Shown piece by piece: positions 13,101 to 25,491 of a stretch of 64,000 bases of DNA. Every line of letters begins with the position of its first letter. Position 1 is the first letter of the stretch. The notes below the pieces were generated by a model. The model ran no database searches. It had not been told where the DNA came from and saw only the letters and a list, made by a program, of their open reading frames with translations. Source of the stretch: Gloeophyllum trabeum ATCC 11539. Lineage: Eukaryota > Basidiomycota > Agaricomycetes > Gloeophyllales > Gloeophyllaceae. Both the position numbers and the translations under genes were made by a program. Where the stretch lies: the NCBI RefSeq assembly GCF_000344685.1, contig NW_006920417.1, positions 1,038,555 through 1,102,554 on the forward strand, in the 5' to 3' direction.

Positions 13101-14610
13101 GTCCTGAGGACGTACCCCGTCGTGTCGGCCTCCTTCCCCTTGCCTTTGGCGCCGCTGACAAGCTCTGCGGATGTTATCGTTGAAATTTTGCTAGGAATGG
13201 GGAGTGTGTCCGCGTCGAGGGACGAGGCGGGTGACGGGTGGATGCGCAGGAGTTGCGGGTCGCCGTAGTGGGACCCCAGGTAGAATATTTGGTTATTTAG
13301 GTAGGATAGGCAGGTTGGAGGGGATGTCTTCGTAATTACTCTTGTTGAACCACCGCGGAGGAGGAAGAATGGAGAGGACTCACCGTTCCCAGAGGTAGAA
13401 GTGTCAAAAGAGGCTTGTCCGTATCCACGCTCAACAACGCCAGCCTGCCAAAGCCATCCCCGAGTAACACCCGCTTCCCCTCCTCATCCACAAAGCACCA
13501 CCTAACAAATTCCATCAGCCTTTCGTCACAACCATCCACACCGGCACCTACGCAGTCACCTCGCTCCACGGCCACTCGACGCTCGCGCGCGGCTTGCGCC
13601 TCTTCCGCTCCCTCGCCTTCTCCTCCTCCCTCGCGCGCTCCGCCTCTTCGCGATTCGCGCTCTTCTTCTTTCCCTCGAGGCGCCTCCTCTTCCCTTTGTG
13701 CTTGTCCTGCAGGTCCTGGCTCGCGAGCTCGTACAGCAGCACCTTGCGCCCGCCCACGACGAGCACGCCGCCCGCGTATTCCTCTTCCTCCGACGCGGAG
13801 ATCGGGATGAGCGTGGGCGCCGGCTCGATGGAAAGGAAGGCGCTGGCGGAGAGCGCGGTGGACGGGAGGAGCGTCGAGGGCGCGGCGAACAGCTCGTAGT
13901 CGGCGAGGCTGAGGTCGCGCGAGAGTAGCTGCAACTTGCCCTCGTAATCGACGTGCAGCAGGCCGAGGCAGTACGTGTCTGAGGACGTCGGGAGGAAGCA
14001 CATGGACAGCAGGTTGTACTCCGGGAACCTGGGCGTGGGGGTCGAGCGTGAGCCGCAGGTTGAGCTATGGACACTGAGTAATGGTGGACTTACTGAGCGT
14101 CGAAGTCGCTCTTGTACTCCCCATTGTCGAACTCCACGACCTTGAGCTTGCCGGCGTAGCAGCTCACGACGGCGACCTGCCCCTCGGGGTCGACGAGCAC
14201 ATCGCAGTAGAACTCCTGCGGGCGCGCAAGGCGCTCGGTAAGGGTGAGCGAGTGCGCTACCACTAATTCCGCTTGTCCCGAGGCTGCCGTGGACAGTGAT
14301 AGGACGTATAAGCGCGGCGCAGGGTGATCCGTGAGCAGGATCACGTTCGAGTACGTCGATCCCTGTTATCATGCTCAGGTTCTGTCCGGCATGAGAGCAA
14401 ACGACGCACGTATCGCGGGAGCTCCTTCACCGAGACAACCCGCCCCCATATCTCGAGGCTGCACTCATACTTGAGCGCGTCCTCTCCGAGCGCGTGGACC
14501 TCGACGCGGTCGGGCTTGGCTACGACGAGGTGCTCGCCGTCTGGCGAGAGGCGGCATTTGACTGAAGCGACGACGGAGGACGGCGAATGGAACGTCGTTA
14601 CGACGCGCAT
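10128..14610 (-). CDS. DDB1: DNA damage-binding protein 1 homologue (CUL4 ubiquitin ligase adaptor)
   Basis: DDB1 is the large beta-propeller adaptor that links cullin 4 to substrate receptors in nuclear ubiquitin ligases acting in repair and replication licensing. The N-terminus MRVVTTFHSPSSVVASVK... LVVAKPDRVEVHAL matches the DDB1/MMS1 start. The C-terminal exons read LCTFSLQLDQGRIVLQKDGA, then FSGDIPIEPREIFF, and end with YGFLDGDFLEQFL and a helical tail, as in DDB1. This separates it from the paralogues RSE1 and CFT1. About 4.5 kb are interrupted by many short introns; the last ones have clear GT-AG ends. A block of about 35 residues rich in Lys and Arg (around 13580-13700) interrupts the propeller sequence. 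Its start ATG at 14610 lies 193 bases from the stop of the next gene, transcribed in the same direction. Confidence 0.9.
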
Positions 14611-14803
14611 GGCGGTGGATTGCAGGAGAGTGAGGCTTACGGAGGCAAAGGTGTACTCTCGGCACAGGCGATAGACGAGCCGATCGTATTCTTAGCCACG
14701 CGTGTATTGGCATCATATCTTCGTTTGTAGACACACTTAGGATTGGTGATACAGATGATATGGTAGAGACAAGGTAGAAATATACGAGGCAAAATACAAT
14801 CCG

Positions 14804-15583
14804 TCAGCTTTCTCGCAGAGTCATTGTGCCGTCTTCGTTCATAACGATGTCCTCCTCGGGCCCGCCTTCCTCATCCTGCTTTCCGCCGACGAATTGATCC
14901 AGGAGCGTCGTTGTTGGTCGCTTCTGTTTCTCAAGGGCCTTGGGTTTCCGCTTCGCTGGTGGTTCACTCGGCACGACGGTTTGGACAATCTCTGAAAGCG
15001 GCGTCGTAAGTGACAGACTCACATCTTCGAGCTCGGGACAAACATACCGTCCAAGAACAAGAACTCGTCCGCCCTGCGCACCACAGAGACTAACGAGCAT
15101 GTCAACGTGATTCAGATACTAGACAGGAGAGCAAGTCCAGACTCACGCATGTCCCGCTGCTGCACCGTCGTCCGCCTCTCCCTCAGCGCAACTCTATGAA
15201 CTGCCTCCATCAGCCTCTTCACAAACTGCTCCGTCGCAATCGCAATGGCCAATACCGCTTCCCTTTGCACCATCACCAGTTCCTACTCACATGAGCCTTA
15301 TTCATCCCATTGCTCCAGAACACGTGTACCAGGCACTGTAAGAACGCACCTCGTCTGCCTTCAGTATCTTCTGTACCCTCGCTATTGGCAAGGGCGATGT
15401 GCCAAGGGGCCGCGCATACGCAGTCGGTGGTTTCCTTTCTCGTTTCTTCGGTGCTGGTGCTGAAGCTGCCTCGGGTGTGTCATCATTGGGAGTTTGTGTC
15501 GTCGATGGACCAGCTTCGGGAATGGCCTCGTCCGTGGCCTCCTGGGTAGCGAGGGTCTCCTCTTGAGTTTCGGCAGTGTCCAT
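14804..15583 (-). CDS. DPB3: Histone-fold protein, DNA polymerase epsilon subunit (Dpb3/CHRAC type)
   Basis: The protein starts MDTAETQEETLATQ, with an acidic, Pro-rich N-terminus. A histone-fold domain of the CBF/NF-Y class follows: LPIARVQKILKADE, then ELVMVQREAVLAIAIATEQF, then RRTTVQQRDM, and after an intron SVVRRADEFLFLDG. This is the layout of the small histone-fold subunits of Pol epsilon and of the CHRAC chromatin complex. The C-terminal tail is basic then acidic (KRKPKALEKQKRP ... EDIVMNEDGTM). The ATG at 15583 is the first in this frame. Three ACGCGT boxes lie within about 100 bases upstream, which fits an S-phase gene. A Dr1/NF-YC-type partner is the alternative. Intron borders between exons 1 and 3 are approximate. 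Confidence 0.78.
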
Positions 15584-15614
15584 TGCAACTGGATGCACGA
15601 TGGAAAGTCGAGAG

Positions 15615-15684
15615 ACGCGTCCACACGCGTCGCAAACGGAACTTTATTTATTGATCGCGATCGAAAGGCTCGCCACAGACGCGT
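15615..15684. promoter_or_regulatory. Cluster of three ACGCGT (MCB-type) boxes upstream of the DPB3-like gene
   Basis: Exact ACGCGT hexamers occur at 15615-15620, 15625-15630 and 15679-15684, all within 101 bases of the start codon at 15583. ACGCGT is the MluI cell-cycle box bound by the MBF factor (Mbp1/Swi6 family) of fungi, which drives replication genes at G1/S. The motif matches are seen directly; binding is inferred. Confidence 0.6.
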
Positions 15685-15816
15685 CGCGCACCTCTCCCGG
15701 CGTTGGCTGTTTGATGCACGATTTTCTTCTTCCTAGTACCTGACTCCGTCTACCACCATCGATGTTGTGACATTTATGCAAGTTTGATACAATGTTGTTT
15801 CTGGCTGCGTTGCCAT

Positions 15817-16477
15817 TCACAAATGTGCACGGATCCTCTTCGCCAGCTCCTCCCCCTCCTCCTCATCCAGTTCTTCCCTATTCTCGAACTCCCTCCGATG
15901 CATCTCCTTCTGCGTCAACACCTTACGCCCCCTAGGACCCTTATCCGGCTCATTCATAACCGGTGATACTTTGCTTGAAGACTCGAACGTCGGCGCCGGT
16001 ATGACATGGTAGTGTACCTGCAGGGACAACCCGTATATCACCCTGCACCGGTGGAAAGATATTAAGATGCTACTAACATGATCAACCGCCTGCGCGTACT
16101 CCTGGTTACACACCACATTCAGCGCCGTATTCCCCATCGCTACCACCACACCTCAGCTTCCCCTTCATCCAACCACAAAGCCACTCACCTCTTACCAGCG
16201 CCCCGGCCACCCGACTGACCGCCGCGCCCACAGCAGCCGCATCCTCCGCGGGCAGCTCCGACACCCTCTTCTCATGGCGCTTGGGCACCACGAGCGTATG
16301 CCCGGGGCGCAGCGGCATGATATCCAGGAACGCGACCACCCGCTCGTCCTCGTGCACCCGGAAGGCAGGCGCAGCGCCCGCGACGATGCGGCAGAACGGG
16401 CAGGCGGGGTCTGCATGCGCCGCCCACGACGGGGGCACCTTGCGCGTGAGGTGGTCGCTGATGATGAAGGACGTCAT
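15817..16477 (-). CDS. HIT family nucleotide hydrolase
   Basis: Three exons (16477-16189, 16139-16078, 16017-15817) join in frame to 183 residues. A CPFCRIVAG segment near the N-terminus is followed by VVAFLDIMPLRPGHTLVVPK and, across the last intron, by the histidine triad HVHYHVIPAP. The middle of the triad is split by an intron but all three histidines are present. HIT proteins hydrolyse or transfer nucleotides from substrates such as AMP-lysine or dinucleoside polyphosphates. The CxxC pair near the start is typical of the Hint/HinT-like fungal branch. The final 50 residues (GRKVLTQKEMHRREFENREE onward) form a charged helix beyond the domain. The substrate cannot be told from sequence. Confidence 0.88.
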
Positions 16478-16799
16478 GCCTGCGCGATGGCGCGACGCCG
16501 CGTACACTGTGACTCTCGGAGTCGCTGGGCAGACGATCGCTATTCGCGAATTTATTACTGCATAAAATGAAACCGCATTGATCCCGCCTAGTCCGCCGTA
16601 AGCTAATTATACAGTGAATTATAAGCAAACGTGTTCTTCTTCCAATCGAGGGAGCGAGGGGAGGAAACCGAAATAGTAGTACTACAGCAACTTCGCACAT
16701 CCCCACAGCAGGACGCACGAAAAAATAGCAAAGGAAAACCGCAAACCTCCGAAGATCCAGCAATATATACACCCATCCAACCACCCAGAAGTAAGGGGC
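16478..16799. other. Intergenic, 322 bases
   Basis: This lies between the start of the HIT gene and the stop of the RasGEF gene, both on the minus strand. It is AT-richer than its surroundings and must hold the HIT promoter and the RasGEF 3' end. No distinct element was recognised. Confidence 0.4.
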
Positions 16800-19700
16800 T
16801 CATAGGAACCCGCTCTCCTGCAACAGTCTTGCCATCTTCTCGTCCTCCCGCTCTCGCGGCTCGCGCTCGAGACTCAGCTGCCAGAACTGTTCGTCGTAGT
16901 CCACCGGCGCCGTGAACTGGTTCAGGTTCTCCTCGATGTACGCCAGGATCACCGGCACCGGCTGGAAGTTGTACGGGATCGACTGGTATCGCTTAATCTC
17001 CTGGATGATCTCCGCGACCCGCTGCCGCTTCCGGAAATTCACCATATTCCCGTTGAGCGTGTCGGCGTTGCCGTCGCCGATGAACGTCAAGTCCGTCAGG
17101 TATATCCCTGTGAAGCACGAACATTTAACGGTGAGCATATCTATACGAGCAAGAGATCTCACCGAAGAATGGAACACATGGTGGGGTAATCTTTGCGAGC
17201 GTCGCACGGTATGCCTGGTAGTTCTTGTCCGTGCTGATATGACATTGTTGCAGGGTGTTCACAGCTTTTGCCCCAACTTGCTCCCATGTCCGCTTCAGGC
17301 GGGTGATAGGTGAAGCATTCAAACCAGAGACTATAGCTGCCATGCTGGAAAAGTTATGAATCGATTGACAACGCTGCATGGTCAATATTATCAGCCACAG
17401 GCGCAAGATCTACACCACTGCACTCACCTCCGCGGTAATGATGAAATGCTTGATAGCAGAGGCTCGTTTCCGCGAATCTTCCTTGGCCAGGACAGCATCC
17501 TTTACCCAATTCGCCAACTTTAGGGAATAAATCATATCAGTCACACGCGAGAAGCGAATAGTCGGACTACGTACCCGGTTGAACGTCTGGATGAATTCCG
17601 ATATACTGTCATTGTGCTCTCCAATCTTCTTGGAACGCGAACGCTGAAGACACTCCATCGCCTTGATCTTCATGAACATCTTGCTCTCAAGGATAGTCAA
17701 CTGACGGGCTAGCTCCGTAGCGTGGATGTCGGTAAGTTTCAGCTTCTTGTTCGACTTGGGCACAATCGGCTGCGGAGGGGACTGCGAGAAACCACTCGTC
17801 ATCTTGACTGTAGGTTCGCCTCCCCGTTGCTGTTCAGCAATAGTCAGATGCTTGCACTATATGTCACAGGGAGCACACTTACGATGCGCTCGATGTAGCT
17901 CAGTAACTGCTTTGCTCCCGAGTACTGAATAACCCGTGGATCAGAAACGAAGCTCTTGATCCGATCAAGGATGTACATGTCCTCCTTCTCTAAGAAACCT
18001 TCTTCTGTGATCATAGATTTGAAGGTATTCAGGACGCTACATATCGTCCCATCAGCCATGGATCGATACCGATACCTTAAGTACCTACCGCGCCCGTATG
18101 ATGTTCTGCTTAAGTTTGACCCATTCCTCGCGTTCCCGAGGATTAAGCTCCTCTGGTGGCTGTATCCAGAAGCGCTGTACAAGCAAGTCGAACAGCTCAT
18201 CGAGGGTAGTGAATGACTTGTACGTTAGTAAGAAGATTTTATTGAAATTGGGGTCTGGGCAACATCGAGCGGGATGAGATTAGGATGCATATAAAGCAGG
18301 AAGAGCTTACCTCCATGCTCGTGGGCTGTCAGGCGCTGTACTAGTTGATAGACGGTACCAGCACGAACAGCACCATCGGGCTCGATGATGATTTCGTTGG
18401 AATCGTACGTCGGACGAAGATACCAGGGTTTCGCATTAGCATTCATTTTCTCTGCTACTCCTCGCGGGACCTCGTCCCCGAGCAGCTTGGCGAGCTTGCT
18501 GCCCTTGTTTCCCCGGGACGGAGATTTACTAACCATACCCGGCACTGCATAGCCTATCAGTAAGTAAGAAGAAATGAGGAGCGAAGCCAAGCTCAATTAC
18601 CTTCGTCATCAAATATTGAGTTTGTATCGTCATCGATATTGAGACCGGGCGCTCCAGTCGAAGTCGGGCTTATAAGGGGGTCGATGGATGCATCCTGACC
18701 AGACCAAGTGGGTGTTATCGGCATGTCCGTATTGCTCTCAGAGCGGTAACTGTCATTCGTAGACTGTGATCCCTTGGAGAACATGGAGTCCGGATTTGTG
18801 TAGAGACGACCGCGAGGCTTGCTGAGCGCAAGCTCCGTATCAACAATATCATCGGCCTCGGATTCTAGGAATGAATCGGAAAGCGAGTTGATGTCACTGC
18901 TGTAGGCCGTGTCACGGGCTATACCAGCGTCGATCGACTGTTGATACTCTGGTCCAGCAAGCTCTGCCTGGTCCTGGCCTACAACCAATAACGACTCGAG
19001 ACTCTCCTGGACCATATTGAGATTGGATCTCAATGAAGTGGCCAAGATGTCGAGGTAATCCAGATCCAATGGATTGTCACGCATATCGGGGGACATATGC
19101 TGCATGGCCACCAATAATAGAGCTCCGTCGTCATACAGGGCCTGAGCTGCCGCCTCGAGAGTACGCAGAAGTAAACGAGCCTTGTCCACAGCTTGAAGGT
19201 ACGCCTGTTCCTGCGCGGGAAGCGTAGACGCACCATGGATGCCCTGTACATCCACATGTCGCTTCACGGAAATGTCCCCCACATACCTGAGGAATGCCGA
19301 CAGGTGCGTTACGATGGCTTGACAACTAGATGCAACTGGAGCAACGGCTGTGGCAAGCGTCAACCTATGAGGTCTGTCATATTCAAAGGACGTGCTCACC
19401 AGCCGTCATGGTGGAATCCCGCAATGAAGTCATCAAGACCCGGATCTGCTCGTGAACACGAAGCTCCAGGTCTCGGACATCCGCAACAGCCTCCGCGGAC
19501 AAAACCTTGGACGGAATCTTCTCTCTATTATCCGTGGCAATAAATCCAAACCCCTTCCAGCTGCCAGCTGAACCGGCTCCGGGAAGTCCAGGACCTATGT
19601 TTTCTGTCGAAAACACCCCGTGTAGCCGCTTTGTTGGAAATTTTACCTGGCGTTCCTGAAGTGACATTTGATTATGGTATTTTTGCACTTCAGTTACGAA

Positions 19701-21404
19701 CGAAACGATGGCGCGCTCTAGTTCTGCTACATCAGTTTCTATACGATTGGGCGTCTCGTTGGTAGATGAGCCGGAATCGTACTGCATAGCACGCGCTGAG
19801 AGAACTAATTTGGATAACGTCGCTGTCACCTTCCGCTGTGCTGGCTTTAGATGACTCTGCAAGGCCTGAGCGGTGGTGTTGAACTTGTAGTCGCGAGCAC
19901 TGGGTGGAAGGGCGGCTTGTGGGACCTGACCGAATGGGGGTGTCGACACGTAGAGGAGATTACGGATGGAAAGAACAGTATTCAGAACACGCCTATCAAG
20001 GACGTCATCCTGTTCCCGAAGTCGCGTGATGCCGTCGAGCCGTATGCTATCCCCTACAGCTGCGATAGCCTCGCGAGCTATAGCGGATAGATCGGTGACA
20101 GACTCTGGAGGGTAGGGCTCAAGAGCCTGTTGCAAAGTCTGTGCTAGTCGCTCCGCGGAAGTCAGCTCCAGTGCGCTATTCTGCTCCATTGATCGGGCTT
20201 TATGCCCGTTGGCGCTGGTGTACCCGTTTGTCGACCTTGAGCGCTGTGTGCTGGACGCGATTGACCGCCCGCCCTCCCGAGGGTGCACGTCTGAATCGTC
20301 TGAGTAGACGCTCATACGGTCACCAGTACCGCTGCTGCTCTGGGTTCGGGAGACCGATGACTCTGAACGCAGGCGACCACCTGGTGCGACGATGGTGTCG
20401 CGATTACCAGGAACGTCGTCGTAGCCCAAGTCGCGAGCGAGCTCATCGTCGCTAGTACCAGAGTCTGCATTTGGCAGCGTCCACCGCCATTGCCCGGTCA
20501 CCTTGTTGTAATAGTAATACGACATCCCGTCGTCTGCCAGTCGCCGAACCCAAGGCTCGGGCGTACCAGTTCGTTTGCTTACGCCAAATCCGGCTGGTCT
20601 TGAGGCCTCCTGCACCGGTCTGACAATATCAGATGGTGCATTACCAGCTATCCCATTTCTGCTTGCTCCCGCGCTTGTCCCGGAACGCGAGCTCGATGGT
20701 GATGCGATGGTATTGAGGTCGTTCGCAGCCCTACTGCCCTCATCCTCAGGGGGCAAGTCTCTAGAACGCTCTCCGGTTTGGGTGTTGACATAATAAATCT
20801 AATGGGGCAGACATAAGACCGCGCGGGACTGCAGGGCACACTGAACGACACGCACTTGGCCATCAGGCGTAACCTCGGGTACCCAAAAATCACTGGAGGC
20901 TGTCCCACTTGCCATAGCTGACGATGCGAGTTCCCGCATAGCGTCCCGTGCGCTCGCGAGCTCCGTGTCTCCATCTAACCATTCGCTGTCCGATTGAGGC
21001 TGACCCCTGGAAAGACTATGTGCCATATCCACGACAGAGGAGGCATCTACCTGGGAACTGTTCGCTGCAGGGGCAGCCTCTGAGCCAGACAGGGCAGCCT
21101 CCGCCTCTTGATCCGAGATAACGGTCACGTAGTTTGAAGGAAACCATCCCCTCTCCTCGCCAAGCAAGCCGTCCCACCAGCCGGAGTCGAGCCTCGTCAG
21201 GACCTCGATGACATCGTTCCGTCGGAAGGATAGGGCTGAAGCATCCTGAGCTTCGTAGTCGTACAGTGCTCTACAAAAGAACGTCGTGATAAACTGTTCG
21301 TCCTCCGCTGGAGCTTGTTGAGCATGATCGACAGTACCGCCAGAGGAGTTGGCCATCCGAGGATGCAGACCACCGGAGTAAGCGGAGGATGCCAGAGCGG
21401 CCAT
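16800..21404 (-). CDS. CDC25: CDC25-like Ras guanine nucleotide exchange factor with SH3 and WW domains
   Basis: This protein promotes GDP release from Ras and so activates cAMP and growth signalling at the membrane. From the start at 21404 (MAALASSAYSGG) it has an SH3 domain at about residues 43-95 (CRALYDYEAQDASALSF ... GWWDGLLGEERGWFPSNYV). Two WW-like segments follow (DFWVPEVTPDGQIYYVNTQT and PWVRRLADDGMSYYYYNKVT). A long Ser-rich helical middle comes next, then a RasGEF-N domain (GAVRAGTVYQLVQRLTAHEH) and the catalytic CDC25 domain (LKLTDIHATELARQLTILE, FKHFIITAE-type helices, PFFGIYLTDLTFIGDGN). The protein ends ARLLQESGFL. SH3 plus RasGEF is the usual fungal CDC25 plan. About ten short introns are present. 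The distance to the EFL1 stop is 252 bases, same direction. Confidence 0.92.
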
Positions 21405-21656
21405 GTAGCGCGAGCGCTGACTGAGTCAGCGACGACGGCGAGCTCGATATTGGACGAGAAGGACAGCAGAGGCGGGAAGCTAGGATTGATGATGGGGGAA
21501 GCGTCCGTCCATCCTTCGCTACAATCTGCTTACATAAGCAAAAGCTGGAATACGCAAATGAAATGCCTCCGGCCGCGCGTCGCAAAGGTGAACCTTTCCG
21601 GACTGACCACTGCATTGCAAATCTGGTAACATACACAACGCTCTACAACTATATAT

Positions 21657-24600
21657 TTATCGTTTGAGCGTCCTCTGTTTCTCCGCAAACTCGACAATTT
21701 TTCTGTCCACAAACATCCCCTTGCGTTCTCGCACCGCATCCATGTAGGTCTTTGCCACATTCGACCGGTCAGCCTTGTCACCGAGATCCTCGAGCTCCTC
21801 CTCAGTCGTGGGTACCCAGAACGGATCCTGATCCAACAACTCGTAGCTGCAGAGCTAGTGAGCACGAATAATAAAACATAATATGAATAACTTACCCGCT
21901 AAAGATCAGTTGAGGACTGGCAGCTCCGGAAGTCCGTTTCCGGATATCTATAGCAGCACATCGGTATTTCCTCACGGCCAAAGGGAAAATACGCACCGTC
22001 TGCGAACCCAAAACTCTCCACGACAGGTAGCAGCGCTCTTATGCTGAAGAATGACGTGCCTTCCTTCATTTCTTCAGATACAATACGCCCTCGTCGGCGA
22101 GCCACAACGCCGTACACCTTGCCCAGCACCTCAGCTGCATGGTAACGGCTCAGTACTCTCACTCCCTTCCAAGGAAGATTGAATAGACTCACTAGAAGCT
22201 TGGATGTCGCATGTATACATTGCGAGCATCAGACGGGGTGACCAGTCCAGCAGACCATTTCTACACGCCTCCCTCACAGCAGAGATCAACGACCCAGTAA
22301 CTTGTGCAATCCTGTTATGCTCTACAGAAGCACGTGATAAATATGTAAAGCCAGGTCTGGAAGACGCTCACGTTTTTCTTCTTCGATCCGGTTCTCATCC
22401 ACCTCGAAACTTTCCAGGAAGTAGGCGAGACCTTCAACCGGCTCCGCGCACAGTGGCCCTTGGAACGTCGCAAACTGGAACCCAGTCTCGACATGTCCCT
22501 CCAAGTCTCGCATCGACTGCTCCGCTGCACTCTGCACTTCCTTATCCTCACCCGCCCTCAACCTGTCCATCCTCCTACGCAACCTACACAATCCCATCAG
22601 TCAGATCCTTAACAGTATAGTGAAACCCTCAGAGGAGAACGCACGAATTCGGACTGACCGGCCACCTCGTATCCACGAGGATGCACGCCCCCGCGCCCTG
22701 CGGCCCAAACGCCCATATCCTGTCCGCGACATCCGCCCACTCGCCCCCCACCTTCACACACTCCTCCTTCAAACTTGTCCAAAAATTCTCCGGCTTCACC
22801 GTCGGCTTCCTATACACCTCGTCCTGCAGCCCCACTTCCTCCTCTTCCTCCGCCTCCTCCTCCCCTTGCGACTTACGCTCGCGCTGTATGCGCTTCAGGA
22901 TCATGAGATTGTCCAGAATGAAATCGTGCAGCGGCTTCGGCAGCGGGGCCGCGCGTATCGTAAACTTCACGAGATTGTGGATTGTTGCGCCTTTGATCGT
23001 GCCCCGCTTCGCCGGGGCGAACTTGGGCGGTGGCATGTCCACGCCCTTCACCGCCGTCTCTCTGAAAGGCACGATCGGCGCCGACCCGTGTATCGCAACA
23101 CCCGCGAACCGATCCTTCAGATCCCGCAAGCACCTCTGGGATTAACGTGAGCCGTTGCACATCGTGGACCAGGGTAGCAAGACCTCACCTCCAAATGCAG
23201 CTCGCCCGCGCCCAAGATAACGTGCTCGCCTGTCTGCTGCTGGAACGTCTCCACGCAGGGGTCCGCCTGGCTTAGCAGCTTCAACCCGCGCACCAATTTC
23301 GGCATATCCGCAGGCGACTCCGGCTCCACCGCTATTCTCACAATCGGCGCGGCCTACATGGAAAGGAAAGCTCAGTATCCCGCAACCAGGCCATGAAGAC
23401 ATACACACGTTTTGGTATACCGCCCCAAGGTTCACCAAACACCCGTCGACATCCGTTTCTCCCTCTCCAGGCGCACATATCGTCGCGCTCCTCCACACCT
23501 TCCCCTCGAGTCCCCGGATGGCAAACACGTTCCCCGCCCTCACGCTCTCCACCGGGACCAGCTCCCTCCCCATAATCAAGTAAAGCCCCTCCACGTGCGC
23601 CTCCAACACTCTCTTCCGATTCCTTGGATGGGAGGGGCCCAGGGCATTATCGTACTTCGGCAAGACACACCTCACATCCTTACCGCGCTTGATAACCCCC
23701 GAATAAAGCCGCGCAAAACCCAACACCGCCTCCCCATCGTCCTCTACATTCCCCGGCCCCGGTTCCTGCATCGCCTCCGTCCCCTTCTTCTCCTCCCCAC
23801 TACCGTTCCCATTCGCCTCGATAGGGGTACCGTTCGCCTCCGCCGGCTGCCCCGCCCTCTCCCTCGCCTCCCGCGCCTGCCTCGCGCGCGCCCTCATCTC
23901 CTCCGCCGTCAAGGGCCGCGCCTTATTCTCAGGCAGCTCCCGATCCGGCAAGACGAACATCTTGCTCACATACGCAACCACCGCCGCCCTCTCCCGCGCA
24001 TCGCACGCGTACAGATTCTCCTCCAACTTTGACTTAGGCGCGACGGTCGCCTCGTGCAGGTCCGGGTAGAGCATCTTGGGGATGCGCAAGCGCTGCGACT
24101 CGGAGGGCGGCGGGACGACGTCGATGACCGCCTGGATGATACCCGTGGAAAGCGGCAGCCATTGCGTGAGGATCTGCGAGAGCAGCTGTCGCGCGTCTTT
24201 CGACTTGAGGTCGCGGGGCGGGATTTTGAGGTTGAGCGATGTGACGATCTTATTCACCTTTTCTGGGTTCCTGAGTAGTACGTTCAGTAATAGCGGTATT
24301 GTAGAGATGGCGACACACCTACGGGTTGAGCGACACGGCATCGTACACGGCCCACAGATTCTCCAGCACAAACTGCACGAACAGCGGCTTCAGTGCCCGC
24401 CCGCGCAGATGTTTATGACTGATGACGCGCTTCGTCTTGGGGTCCAAATAAAAATCGCCCCAAAGCACCCTCCTCAAATTCCCCTCCTTGATCCCCAGCT
24501 TCGCCGCGAACAACTGCGCGAACTTGCCCACACGGAACCCCCACCCGTCAATGGCGCTCGCAAAGATCACATTGCCCCTCTCTGGCGCGAAATAGATGTC

Positions 24601-25491
24601 CTCGTCGTCCTTCTCCTGGAACTCCTCGCCCTCGTTGACTATCGCGTCCGCCTCCGCCGCGTGCGCCTCCTTCTTGGACGCGAGCCGCCGCTCGCGCTCC
24701 TCGCGCCAGCGCAGGTCGTCCTCCATGCGCTCCGAGGCGAAGAAGCCGCCCATGACGGCGTTGACCTGCTCAATGAGCTGCGCGAGGTGGTGGTAGGCCT
24801 CGACGGGCGCAAGCTTGAGCTCGGTGATGAGCCGGTCAATTTTGTTGATGACGAGGATGGGCTTGAGGCGGTCTTGCCAGGCCTGTCGGAGGACGGCGAT
24901 GGTCTGCAAGTAACAGTGGTATCATTAGTTAATGCTTGTATGGAAAGTATGACCAAAAGTGAGGTAGTATAGACAGTCGCATGAATCGCGACACAAGAGT
25001 GCTACCTCGACGAAGGGCGAGTATACAATGAAGTCCTGAGAGATGTGGGACCACGGCTCATAAGTGAGATCACGACTTACCTGCGTGCATACGCCCTCCA
25101 CAGCATCCACAAGTACAAGAGCCCCGTCCACAAGCCGGGATGCAGTAGAGACCTCACTGGAGAAATCTACATGTCCAGGTGTATCGATCATATTGATTAT
25201 ATACGTCCTCAGCGAGCTTCCTATAAGACTCTGTCAACCAGTCCGCCGAGCATCCACTGAGCACGTACCTCCCTCCTTGACCTGGAACTTGAGCGAGACG
25301 GCACTACTCTCCATGGTAATCCCTCGCTCCTGCTCGTCCTCTCGACTGTCCAGGTAGCGCAGCTTTCCGGCCATTCTTTGCGAGATGATGTTGTTCGCAG
25401 CGAGGAGCGCGTCCATGACTGTGGTCTTGCCATGGTCGACATGGCCGCAGCAGGTGACGCAGCGGACGTCCTCGGCTTTTGAAGTCGACAT
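21657..25491 (-). CDS. RIA1: Ribosome assembly GTPase EFL1/RIA1
   Basis: EFL1 works with the Shwachman-Diamond protein Sdo1 to release Tif6 from late cytosolic 60S ribosomal subunits. The start [14 protein letters not shown] leads into the G1 motif [16 protein letters not shown], then [17 protein letters not shown], then G3 [14 protein letters not shown] and G4 [11 protein letters not shown]-2-like domains II-V follow (GGELHLE-type motif seen as [18 protein letters not shown]). SREDEQ in the effector region and the long insertions mark it as EFL1 rather than eEF2. Two charged insertions occur: one near 23800-23950 ([16 protein letters not shown]) and a Glu run near 22850. The C-terminus reads [20 protein letters not shown] ... 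[11 protein letters not shown]. Several short introns. It diverges from the aldo-keto reductase gene at 26148. Confidence 0.93.

Noticed and set aside
10128..14610. RSE1 or CFT1 as an alternative to DDB1
   Set aside because: The N-terminal VVAKPDRVEVHAL and C-terminal YGFLDGDFLEQFL fit DDB1 better than the splicing or polyadenylation paralogues.
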